From Allodiplogaster sudhausi (lineage: Eukaryota > Nematoda > Chromadorea > Rhabditida > Diplogasteridae), in NCBI GenBank assembly GCA_945643635.1, contig CALZFC010000020.1:4732501-4796500 (forward strand): a stretch of DNA of 64,000 nucleotides, given 5' to 3'. Each line of letters starts with the position of its first letter. Positions within the stretch are counted from its first letter, which is position 1. Positions 1 to 11,053 of this stretch are shown here, one piece after another. Under the pieces are notes generated by a model that was given only the letters and a program-made list of their open reading frames with translations, was not told the DNA's origin and made no database searches. A program made the translations under genes and the position numbers.

Positions 1-1834
1 GCGCAGGACAAGATCACCAACGTTGGTACGCGCTCTTTTTCTCCTCTCTTTCTTATCTCTTAGTCTTTCTTCTATCAATCGCGGATTCTGTCTATCTATT
101 TATCTCTTTGTTTTATCAACTGAACGCCTCCATTCACCAGCCCCTTATTTCCAGTGAAGAACGTGGCCTTCCCGGACAAGTTGTACAACTTTACTCAACT
201 GGATGCAGAATACGAGAAACTCGATATTGACATGAAGACGACGTATTACGAGCTTCTCGTCCGAATCAACAAATTCAACATCGCCAAGCAGTTCACGCAG
301 CTGACCATGAAAGAAGCGGACCGCCAAGACTTCCTCGGCCAGACGAGCATTGTTAACGCGTGGTATCAGGTGAGGAAGAGAGCGGGGAAAGCAATGAAAG
401 TAGATTCAGCAAAGATACAACTTCGAGCATGCATCGCGCATTTCACAACTTCACAAAAAAACGTTGTTAGAAAGCCCATTTCAAATAGGTTTGCTTCAAA
501 ATTATATTGTTTTGTCCCGAAACCCAGACCAGAGATTTCAAGTAATCTTTTCCCGTTTTGCAGCGAGCTTTATTTAAAATTGATCCAAATATAGGAAGAA
601 GTGTAATAAATTCAAAGTCCATACCTTAAAATTTTATATTGATGCACTTTAGAGACTTGAACAAAGATAATTACTTCCCTGAAAAAAGAAAGCTCCGTGT
701 TTACTGTGGCGAAAAAAATAAGTTATCTTCAGCCGGAACTGAATTCAATTACGTTCCCTGCTGGAATCCTCCAGGCGCCCTTCTTTGACGCTCGGAATCC
801 TGCGGCGCTCAATTATGGTTAGATTTTAATTGCAAGAATTTTTTTAAATGATCCCCAAAAAAATAACGGTGGGTTTTTTTCCGGTTATAATTTTCAAGAG
901 TAATAAGAATTAAATTAACAAATCAATTAAAGGAGCGATGGGGATCGTGGCGGGCCACGAGCTGACGCACGGCTTCGACGACGAGGGCGTCCAGTGGAAC
1001 AGCGTCGGCCTCCTCGACAGTTGGATGACTCCCGAAAGTGCCGCCAACTTCTCCGCCGTTGCTCAATGCGTCATTGATCGTGAGTAGTTCATTCTCTTTC
1101 TTGCATCGGCCAGCTGGTCACTTCCTCCAATTCTTCCAGAGTACAGCAACTTCTGCCCGCTGCCTGAGAGCGAACCCGTTCGGTGCATCAACGGAGTCCA
1201 GACTCAAGGAGAAAACATCGCAGACAACGGAGGCGAGTAGTCTCCGTTCTATTCTTGTCCTTTCTTTCTTTTTATGTCCGAAGCTCTTTTTATTCCCTCT
1301 TCTTTCACTCCACTCTGTTATTTGCCCTCTCTCTCATCAACTGTTACTCTCTCTAACTCTCTTAATATGAAGGTATCCACGCAGCATGGCGTGCCTTCCT
1401 AGCCCATCGTGAGTTAAATGGCCCGGATCCACTCTTCGCAGACCACGTCTTCTCTCAGTTCAGCGAGGAACAACTCTTCTTCCTCAACTTTGCGCAGGTT
1501 TATTTAAAAAAAACTAAAAGTAATTTAGCAAGAGAATGGGAGTACAAGAGCAGAAAGCGAGAAATGGTAGAGCAAACAATGTTGGGTTACCAACGAATTA
1601 CACTTCTATCATTCAACGAATAATATAAACCAGGTGTGGTGCATGGCTCCCGTGACGAAGGATTACATAATCACACGGATTCTGACGGACCCCCACGTCT
1701 TCGGCTTTTACCGCGTGCTCGGTTCTCTGCAGAACATCCCCGCCTTCCGCGCCGCCTTCAACTGCCCGATTGGGTCAAAGTACGCTCCCGCTGACCACTG
1801 CAAGGTCTGGGTGCCCTTCGTCATGGCCAAGTAA
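1..1834 (+). CDS. M13 (neprilysin-like) zinc metallopeptidase, 3' part
   Basis: C-terminal catalytic half of an M13 endopeptidase (neprilysin/ECE family), normally a type II membrane or secreted enzyme that cleaves small peptides. Exons: 1-25, 155-369, 733-817, 933-1079, 1140-1232, 1373-1497, 1634-1834. Phases join correctly, giving about 296 residues. Visible in order: VNAWY followed by FPAGILQAPFF (substrate-binding region); the zinc site HELTH with GFDDEG; ENIADNGG carrying the third zinc ligand; and the family C-terminal CxVW (CKVW). All catalytic residues are present, so this end looks functional. The 5' half lies outside the window. Oddity: the intron at 1233-1372 starts with GC (GCGAGT) rather than GT; the protein frame requires this donor. 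The family call is very secure; the exact member is not resolved. Confidence 0.95.
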
Positions 1835-1890
1835 TTGTTGCAATGTTTACTTATGTATGTATGTATATGAATTTATCACCGAATTATTAA

Positions 1891-1996
1891 AATAAACAAT
1901 GCATTTTTCTTTAAGCTGCGAGTATGTTTTTAGCCGTCTCACCTGTTTGTGTTAGATTATATATGTATGTATGTACAATCCATCGAAATAAATAAA
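1891..1996 (+). terminator. Polyadenylation signals of the M13 gene
   Basis: AATAAA occurs at 1891-1896, and overlapping AATAAA copies lie at 1987-1996, about 60 and 155 bp after the stop codon. They are the likely 3' end signals of the metallopeptidase transcript. Confidence 0.55.
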
Positions 1997-2693
1997 AGTC
2001 TTTCTTTATGTTCTTTGCTCCCCCAAGAGAAAACACTTGTAATTTCCTAATTGTGGAAGAAGCCTAGACTTACTTCCTTTGTGTCCTTTTCGTCCTTTCT
2101 CTCTCCCTCACTCTCTCCCTCTCTGTGTCTTCTTCCTTGCTCTCTCGCTTGCGTTCTCTATCTTTAGTCTTTCTCACACCCCCACTTCTCAGAATCACAC
2201 GGCAGAGGCCACCTGCCTAACGACATCACATCACATCGGCAGCCTTCCATTTCGCCTTTCGTACTCTTGAACACGCGAGCGACTGAAGATCTCCCGGTCC
2301 TTTAGCCTTCCGGGATTCTAGACGATGGCTACCTAATCTTCGCAACAAAACAAGCCGCTTTCCCAGCCAACGTCTGATCCTATTTACACAGCATGCGCGT
2401 TCTTAGAAATAACGTCGAAAAAATGAAAAGACGGCGCTAGTCACACAGTTGAAAGGCAACCGCTGTGGCATGAGACGACTGAGAAGCCAGCCGAGCTCAG
2501 AGAGGATTGAGGGTCGACGATTCGAAGAGCAACTTAATTCTGAATCAGCTTCCCAAAGCCGTCATGGTTGTCTCGTTCTCATGAAATGGAGTGTGTGCTT
2601 CACTTGTGATGCACGAGAGGGGAGGAGCTTCGGAGGTTGCTAGACTGAAGTGAGAGGGGGGAGGGGGCGGGCCGTCCCTCTGCCCTCTCTGAG

Positions 2694-4189
2694 ATGGCGG
2701 AAGAGGGTGCTGGCCGGTTGTCCGCTTCGCTGTCGCTGGCCCTCGGCGCCGTGGATGTGGTGGTTGTGCTCGGGAACTGCGTGGTGCTCTGGCTCCTCGC
2801 CAGCCGATGCTCCTCTTCCTCCACTTCCTCTTCCACCAACTCCCTCCTTCTTTCTCTTACACTCGCCGACCTTTTCCTCGGCATCTTCATCCTTCCACTC
2901 TCTATTATGCAGGTCTGTGATGGAATAAGTGGATGTCTGTGGCTGCCCTTGAGCTTTGACTGACTTATCCGTTGACATATGAATGTAGCAATAGGGGATA
3001 TACGCAATAATTAAGCCGTGTATGACGAGTTTGGAGAGAAGGGATGCATCACAACAAAACTCATTCTCGGATGAACATTATTATCTGTCTAACTCATCAC
3101 TACAGCCATACAAAGAAGATGCGCAAAAGTAATAATACTCTAAGTTGTTTTCTATTTCTCTTCGATGGCAGGAGAAACGTGGTGAGTGGTTGTATGGGGA
3201 AGTGACGTGCCGCCTTTGGCTCTCTCTTGACGTCTTCTTCTCCACTGCCTCGATCTACAACCTTCTTGCCATCAGCTTTGACAGGTTTCTATTACCTTCC
3301 CCCTTTTTTATTGCACAAAACATCTCCGTCATTTCAACTCACAACAAGGAAAGAGATGTATCAAAAGCACGGCGTATTTTATTCTTTAGTTCTTTCTCAC
3401 TTCTTCAGACAATGTAGCGTCTCGCATGAATTGCTGCACAATGAATATTTGATGGAATATTATATCTGATAAACATCGAAGAAAGATGATGTAACATTTG
3501 GAAGTACATACAACCGCATTTATATTTTAAATAAGGACATAATAATTTTGATTGCTTATTTTAGCCATCAATCTCATTTCAGATATATGGCGGTGAAACA
3601 GCCCCTTCGCTATCCAATAATCACATCCAAGAGGTATACACTTCATCATATTTATTATTTAAAACTTTCATACGAACGGAACTGAATCACTTCTAGCCAA
3701 AAGCATATGAATATTTTCTAGATGGTGACTGCTAATGCAGCTGTAAGCTACATGCATTTATGTAAGTGGTTTAATAGACCAGCGTTCCTTTAATTTGGTG
3801 TTCCAAAATTCAGAGGCATATTAGAAATGTGAAACGGGCATTTATGTGCACTAAATATGCCTTAGTTGTATTAAAAGTGTATATCTTGAACCTTTTACAG
3901 AAAAAATTTGGTAAATAGCCTGAATTGTGGAACGACCATTCATAACCAACATTTTAATTTTGGGTCTGCTTCTCCTTTCGCCTTTACGGGGAAGCCTTTG
4001 AAGTCTATCATTATAATTCAGCAGAACATGGACGGAAATCGTATCACAAGTCAGCATGTTTTGCAAGTGTAAACCGTTTAGTCGTGCTCATTGTTCATTG
4101 GCAGAGTTCATATGAAATGAAAAAATATATATTTAAAAAATGCGCGTAGAATGTAGATCTGTGTATGAAAGAACAGAGAAGAGTGAAAT

Positions 4190-4238
<49 letters not shown>

Positions 4239-5541
4239 ATAGTTGAGGGTGATTCGGTATCTGCTAGCGGCGGTCTGGCTGACGTCGTTCACCCTGGCAT
4301 GCGTGCCTCTCGTGCTCTCTCGTCGACCGTCTGCTTCTCTGGCGTCTCTCGAGTGTTCTCCGCTCTCTCTTCCTCACGTCTACATTGTCACATCTGCAGT
4401 CGCCTCATTCATTCTGCCCGCCCTTGCCATGGTTTGATAAGTTTAATTAGGTTTTTGTTTTTTTCACAAAAAAATTAGGTGAAAATTGACTTTTTTTATC
4501 GAATGATTTATCTTAAGGAACGGGAAGAAGTTATTTTGCTCGGGACATTTCTTATTGTGAAGATGTAAATAGAGTGCCTCTTCTGGCAATTGCTGCCAAG
4601 CGGCCACTCCAGAGAGGGATTCTATTTTGGCATTTTGCCAGATTGCGCTGAACGCGTTGATTGTTCGTCACGTCGTGCGCAGCCGAAGCGCGGGCGGCGG
4701 GAAGCTCCTCTCCGTACCCATGAGAATTCATCGAGGAGTCACCACAAGAGTCAAGCGGAAAGCAACTCAAGTCAGTCGGAAGAGTTCTCGCAATCCAAAA
4801 GGCTACTTCCACATTCATTCTTTATCACATTCTTGTCAAACCGATCTTGGCGTTTGAACTTTCTTGTGAATCTCGCTCATTAAGGAGATCTTCAGAGGAA
4901 ACGTTAAAGGAAAAAATGAAGATGAAAAGTTTGACTAAAATGATCTCGAGAGATCTGTTGCAGAAGGAGAAGAGAGATGCACGTTCTCCTTCTCCAAATA
5001 TAAAAACGGCAGATTCTGGCGAAAAGACGAGAGAAGCTCTTTCTCCTCATCTCAGCAACCAGTCAACACGTGGTACATACAAATTGCGCTTACTGAACAC
5101 ATGTGTAGCATGCACGCTAACGAACATTTAAGAAATGCTCCTTATAGCATCAGAATTAAGTAAATTGAAAAAAAATTATGATATTATTAATACTATTACG
5201 ATTATTATATTATTATTACAATTAGTAGTATTATAATTATTATAGTGTGATGTTTTGAGGAATGCTACTAACGACGGAGGAGATGGCGGAAGACTCAGCA
5301 GTTCACTCCTTCTTCCATCACATCCTCCTCATCACTGACATCTCTCATAAGCCGCAGCTCATCCTGCCCAGGTTTCATTCCCGATACATACACATATCTT
5401 CTCTCTCTCTCCTTCTCTCCCTCTCTCCTTCTCTCCCTCTCTCCTTCTCTCTCTCCTTCTCTCCCTCTCTCCTTCTCTCTCTCTCTCCTTCTCTCTCTCC
5501 TTCTCTCTCCTTCTCTCTCTCTCTCCTTCTCTCTCTCACCT

Positions 5542-5606
<65 letters not shown>

Positions 5607-5919
5607 CTCTCTGTCAGTCGCTGCCTCATTCCATTTGCTTTTTTAAACTTCATATTATCTGTTTCTTGGCGATAATCTATCGTTTTAAAATATTATATTG
5701 CTACCACATTTCTTGCTAATTGCGAATATATTTCTTGCTAAAAATCAAAATACTTCAAACGAAAGGCTAATGAAGATTTATCTTTGGTCGTGAATTTGTT
5801 TTCACTATCCTCCTAGTAAAATTTTCTAATATTAGCAGATCGAAGCCTTCAAATAGACGCCGCTCCCCGTTCGCGGGTTGTCTGTCTGTCCTATTCCTCT
5901 CTCTGCTGTCTCTCTCCCT

Positions 5920-5969
<50 letters not shown>

Positions 5970-7215
5970 CTTCTCTATCTTTTTCTCTTCTCGCTTATGT
6001 CTCATCTTTCGTCTCCTCCTACTGGATGCTCACTGCCTTCATTTAGCGTCCTGATTTACCATGAACGCACCCCGACCAATCTGTCAAACAAGCGAAATGA
6101 GGAAAGCAAGAGTCCAATTCTGTAGCTGTACAGAAGATTAATCGTGGGAGCGGCATGAAGGAAAAACCGACGGAGAGAGAGAGGGGGGAAAGAGAGATAT
6201 CGGAGGGATAAGAAATGGATTTAGAGATGACTGAAGGTGTTTGCAGGCGTCGCTCGCTGAGTCACGCGACGCGTACCGAATTGCGTGTCGCGCGTACCAC
6301 GGCCGTCGTCGTCGGCACGTTCATCTGCTGCTGGCTCCCGTTCACCATCATCTACCTACTCCAAGTACTCTCTCTTTCTCTCTCTTTCAACTTGCTTCTT
6401 TCACTCTCTACACCTATTCTCCCTCTTTCTTATTGCCGTCCCAAGTGCGTCACAACTCTTCAATACTTCTGAAAATGCGCGTGCTGTGACATTTAGAGCA
6501 AAATCACGAAAAAGGCTTCTTTATTCTCTTTCGTGGAATGAGAAAGTTTGTCCGGAAGCAATTTGCCGAGCGAAAAGCGAGCGCGTTTCTCAAGTCAACT
6601 CAATAAGGACGGTGGTAATTGTAACGGCGCGAGATTCTGCAGAGAAAAGAAGGGCAAAGCTGCGGCTATTCTCTGCGCGCTCTCTGCAATCCGAAATCAT
6701 GGCAGCCTCACTCAGCGGGGAACATGTGAACAGAGACACAAAGAATGGAAGGGTTCAAGGAGGGGAGAAGTTCAACGAGTTCCGGGTACTTTCGCATTAA
6801 TTCTCTGAGTCTGCCATCACCCTTCTGAGACATCTTGTCCAAAGTAGTCTCTTGACAATACTCTCTGGCTATTGTCTTCATGTTCTTTTGTTTACTAATT
6901 ATAATTATGTTCCATTCGCTTTCTTCTCATTCTGCGACCTCAATGGTCCTTGTCTCCTTTGTTTTTCTGCCATCAACGAATTCTTTTGTTTTATAACTGT
7001 GATATGTCTAGGAACATATAATTTTTTTCTAGTTTACTTCTGTGTAGGCGTACGACTTGTGTCGGACGGGCGAGTGTGTGCCCGAGTGGGTGATGACCAC
7101 GGCCTTCTGGCTGGGCTACGCCAACTCGGCCCTGAATCCCCTTCTCTACGCTGCCTTCTCCCGTGACATTCGCGCTTCTTTCAGACGCGCCCTCAGACGG
7201 CGATTGAAATACTGA
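2694..7215 (+). CDS. Rhodopsin-family GPCR, biogenic-amine receptor type
   Basis: Seven-transmembrane receptor of the aminergic group. Exons: 2694-2912, 3172-3284, 3583-3633, 4248-4431, 4642-4770, about 4910-5072, 5260-5371, 6247-6364, 7048-7215. Phases chain to about 418 residues. Seen: TM1 GNCVV; TM2 LTLADLF; TM3 with the amine-binding Asp in LSLDVFFSTAS and the motif DRYMAV (split by an intron); a Cys in loop 2; TM5 with Pro; a long Ser/Lys/Glu-rich third intracellular loop of roughly 110-130 residues; TM6 FICCWLPF; TM7 NSALNPLLY followed by an amphipathic Arg-rich helix 8 and a very short tail. The Asp in TM3 plus CWLP/NPxxY indicate a serotonin, dopamine or octopamine-like ligand, but the subtype cannot be read. 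The N-terminus is short, with no signal peptide. Oddity: Asn sits at the position usually held by Tyr5.58. The loop-3 exon at 4910 has a weak acceptor and is the least certain part. Confidence 0.92.
5398..5614 (+). repeat. CT-rich microsatellite in a GPCR intron
   Basis: About 215 bp of (CT)n with CCTT interruptions forming an irregular minisatellite just inside the intron before the TM6 exon. A second CT tract lies at 5902-5980 in the same intron. Apparent long Ser/Leu or Arg/Glu reading frames here are products of the repeat. Confidence 0.9.
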
Positions 7216-7271
7216 TATTTAATAATTACATAAGACAATTTTTATATTGTCATATGCTAATTGGCGTATAG

Positions 7272-7277
7272 AATAAA
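7272..7277 (+). terminator. Polyadenylation signal of the GPCR gene
   Basis: AATAAA 57 bp after the GPCR stop codon. Confidence 0.6.
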
Positions 7278-7279
7278 TT

Positions 7280-9352
7280 TCGTGGTTTTATTGTTATACA
7301 CAAATGTGTGTCAGCTTTTATTTATAATTATTATGTTCGTTCATCAAGAAATACATGAAGACTGCTCAAAACGGCATTGATCACTTGTTCTTGTTTGTTG
7401 ATACTTTCAGTGTTGTGTATATTTTCCACGTTTTAATGAGAAGTGATTTTTTTCACTTCGCACAACTTCATGTTGGCTTCTTCATTAAAGACATCCTCCA
7501 CGTGAGTAGAGAACTTTCACTAACAGCCTGACTAAGGCTCACGTGGTAAACCACAACGATAAAAAAGAAGTATCTTGAAGTTATCGAGAAAAACAAATTG
7601 AATGCATCACGAGATGCACAAAGGTTGAGCTAGAAGGATTTCAATGTTGATGGAGACGTGGGCCGCAGTGAATTAGTATTACAATTACTAATTATTTGAT
7701 TGAATTGTAGGTTGTGTGGCCATGGGGCATGTCGAGTTTACTGCGGGAAAATGAGAACAACTCTCACAAGGCAAGGCTGAAAATATCCCAGCAACGACTC
7801 AGAAAAGAACTATTTTTTCAATTCATTTTGACACTCGCCGTGTTCAGCCGTCGTTGTCACTCTGGGAGAAAGCGCATGCATAAAGATTTCCGATTGAATG
7901 ATTTTAAAAGAAATATCTACAACACATGATTATTCAGGAAATTTTTTTTTACATCACCCAGAATATTTTGTAATAATCTAATGTTATTTTATATTCAGTG
8001 AAATCATATTCATACATATGTAATAAGAAAAAGACAATATAATTATACAAGATGTGGCAATACTCAGTCAGAGTGCATATCATTCGTTGTAATCTTTTTC
8101 ATGCTCCTAGCTTCTCGATACCCTCTCTCTTTCTCTCTTTTCTATCCGTCTCTCTCTCCCTCATTCCTTCTTTCGCAGCCGTAGTACAAGAGTAATTGCG
8201 AGGTGACAAGCAAAAGGGGCACTCTTGGCATCAGTCATGAACAGAGGAGAAAGCTGTGCAGTCTTGGACTGCTATCGCGCAGTAAACTTCATTATTCATC
8301 TGACACCTCCCTTGCCTCCTTCTCTTTTTCTCTCTTTTTCTCTCCATCTCTCTCTCTCTTTCTCTCGTTTCTATTCGATCTCTCACATTCTCTTTACTTT
8401 CATCTTCTTACGTCTCAGCTTGTCAATCCCTTCTCTATGTCTGTACCCTCGAATTCTATTTTCCACTTCTTCGTTTTATCTCCTTCACTTCTGACTTTAA
8501 ATCACTCTCTCGCTGTATGAATTGGCTTCTTCTTTTTTCTCAAAACAACGACTCAACAATCTCTCCTTCTCGAGCTTCTCTGTTCTCTTGCCCCCTTACA
8601 CTACAAACGAGCCTTCTGAATGAGAGACATTTGAAAAATATTTTTTGGTCTCAGGAAGGCCATGAAAATATTTGGCGAACGCTTTTTTAGTCTATTTGCT
8701 AATGTCGTTGAAGAATTGTATCACTTCTCTGCCTTCTTCTTCTTCTTTTGCCTCCTTTCAAAAGGTCGTTAAGGAACACTCTCTGAGCCTGGGCTAAACT
8801 GACTCTTTTTCTGTCTCCTCTCCCGTTCGACTGCGGCGTTTCAAGGAAAGAAAATAGTGGAAGTGAAGAGAAAGGCAGAGAAGAAAGAGTAAAATAAAGA
8901 GACATTTCTCCTTCGCAGTACATTATGTCTCGGTATCTCTCTCGCTCGCTCTTTCTTTCTCTCTCCCTCTGTCTATATTCTATCATCTCTCTCTCGCTAT
9001 TCTATCATCTCTCTTTCTCAGTCTTTTTCTCGGGGAATCTCTCCTTCGATCAACCAGATGCCTCATTCAAAACTCTTTCATTTTTAAGTTGAACCTCATA
9101 AATTAATGATAGATTTAGGAGGAATCCAGATTGTAATCGAAACGTAGTAATTCTTTGTTAGCTTACTGCACTTCCACACCTCGGTTAAGGAATCTGCGAG
9201 TACGAAGCTATCCCTCTGTCCCTCTCTTTCTATCCTCGCTCTCGGTTCCCCTCTCTCTTCTTAACTCTCTCATTTCTCTGCCTCCTTTTTTCTCCTGTCT
9301 GTCTGTCTCTCTGTCTCTCTTTTGCTCTCTCTTGCTCTCTCTCTCTCTCTGC

Positions 9353-9400
<48 letters not shown>

Positions 9401-9479
9401 AATAGTCAAACTGCTTCTTCATGCTCTCCTTCTCCTTCTCATCGACTCTACCAACTTGTTCACTTCTCTCTCTCTCTCA

Positions 9480-9517
<38 letters not shown>

Positions 9518-9777
9518 ACCTCGCTACTTCGCGCTCCTTCTCTCTCTGGTTGCCGCATCCCTACAGAGCAGATTCTTCTTTTCCCTTCTTCGTTTTGCCC
9601 TGGTCGTCTTCTTTGTCTTTTCGCGTTCTTCCTCCATTCTCTCTTTCTCTATCTCTTTCTCTCTCTCTTACTTTCTCTCTCCTTGTCTTTTCGTGTTCTT
9701 CCTCCATTCTCTCTTTCTCTATCTCTTTCTCTCCTTTCCTTTCTCTCTTTCTTTATCTCTTTCTCTATTCCTTCTCA

Positions 9778-9823
<46 letters not shown>

Positions 9824-11053
9824 TTTGATATATCCTCAAGGGAAGGGCACACTCGCGCTGCGAGTCAATGTCCATTGACTTCGCCCCGACACCAGTCATA
9901 GCCATAGCCCTTTTTTATTATTATTGTTATTATCATTATTCTATTTTCGCAGAGTGATTGGTTTGCCTTTTCTTTCATTAGTACATGATGTGGTCATTCA
10001 GTCAAGAAATATGAATCTAGCGCGCATGTTTCGAACCTTTCTTCTAAAATGAACCAAGAAACATGCACTTTTCTAGTCCATGTGCCTTTTTGAGAGTTTC
10101 CTAGCCCTTTCTGCCATGAAAAGGCAGCCTACGCGTATTCAAAGAAGACTTGAGAAGAATAGCAGAGAAGAAGTTGCGAGATTCGTGGTTGAAGAATGCG
10201 CTCCAAACTTCTGCTGCGTCGGTGGATTAGAAGACGACTCAATTATAGAACAGACAACCGTTGCCATTCTCCTCATCTGTTCTTTTCTTAGCTTCATCAG
10301 TCTATTCTTATTTATTTTACCTTCTTCGTTTGCATCCTTCTTTTCCATTTCTCTTCTGGCTCAGCTTCTTTCACTCTTTCGTCTCCTCCGCCATCATCGC
10401 TGTTACAAATTGGGTTTGGATCGGATTGGAGATCCAAAAGCTGCCCCTGGTGCTGACAAAGGCAGAGCACCAGTGCTCAGCACAGCTGCTGCTTTTCATT
10501 CCTCCTTTTCCACTCTTTGCTTCTCTCGCTATCTCTTTCTCTCTCTCTCTCTCTATCTTTCTTTCTTTCCAATACCCTCTCTCTTTTTCTCTCCCTCTCT
10601 ATCTATCTTTCTTCCCACATCCCTCCCTCCCTCTCTCTCTCTCACTCTCTCTCTCTCTACTCGTATCATGTTTCACAGTGGCCAAAGTCTTCTAGCTGTG
10701 AAATCTCTGATAATTATGCAGATGTAGGCTAAGGAATCCGAATAATCGTCAACTTGTGCTTTTCGGGTTTTATGAAAGTTTTACTGTGTCTTGATTAATA
10801 GCTGCGTTTGATGAGAATTTTTGAAGAGTGGGTGGGTGCGGTTATTTTGGAAGAGGAGACCGTACGAGGGAGGAGGAGGAGGGAGGGAGACGACGAAAGG
10901 TGTGCTGGAGGAGAGAGAAAGAGCGAGAGAAAGGGAGAGAAAGAGAGAGAGAGAAAGGGAGAGAAAGAGAGATTGTGTGTGAATGTTGCGGAGAGGTGAG
11001 AGAGCAGCGAGGAGAAGCAAGGACGGCATCTCGCATGGCGTTCACTTCTTGCA
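7280..11053. other. Intergenic spacer, CT-rich, no supported gene
   Basis: The 3.8 kb between the GPCR and the arrestin gene is AT-rich with dense pyrimidine tracts on the + strand (around 8125-8170, 8310-8380, 8935-9030, 9200-9823, 10520-10660). Long open frames here are Ser/Leu low-complexity translations. The least repetitive stretch is 10,080-10,510, which has open frames but no splice-bounded exon or recognisable motif that I could support. Confidence 0.6.
9200..9823 (+). repeat. Compound (CT)n microsatellite
   Basis: Over 600 bp of nearly pure pyrimidine made of (CT)n, TTTCT and CCTTT runs. Within it, 9606-9660 and 9681-9735 are a near-exact direct duplication (centred on CTTTTCG..TTCTTCCTCC) with a spacing of about 75 bp. 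Confidence 0.85.

Noticed and set aside
9155..9901. A 248-codon open frame rich in Ser and Leu
   Set aside because: It is the translation of a (CT)n microsatellite. Similar frames occur in several phases and on both strands at every CT/GA tract, with no splice sites or domains.
10080..10727. A 215-codon open frame starting with Met
   Set aside because: The first 60 codons are not repetitive, but the rest is CT-repeat translation. There is no matching exon structure or recognisable motif.
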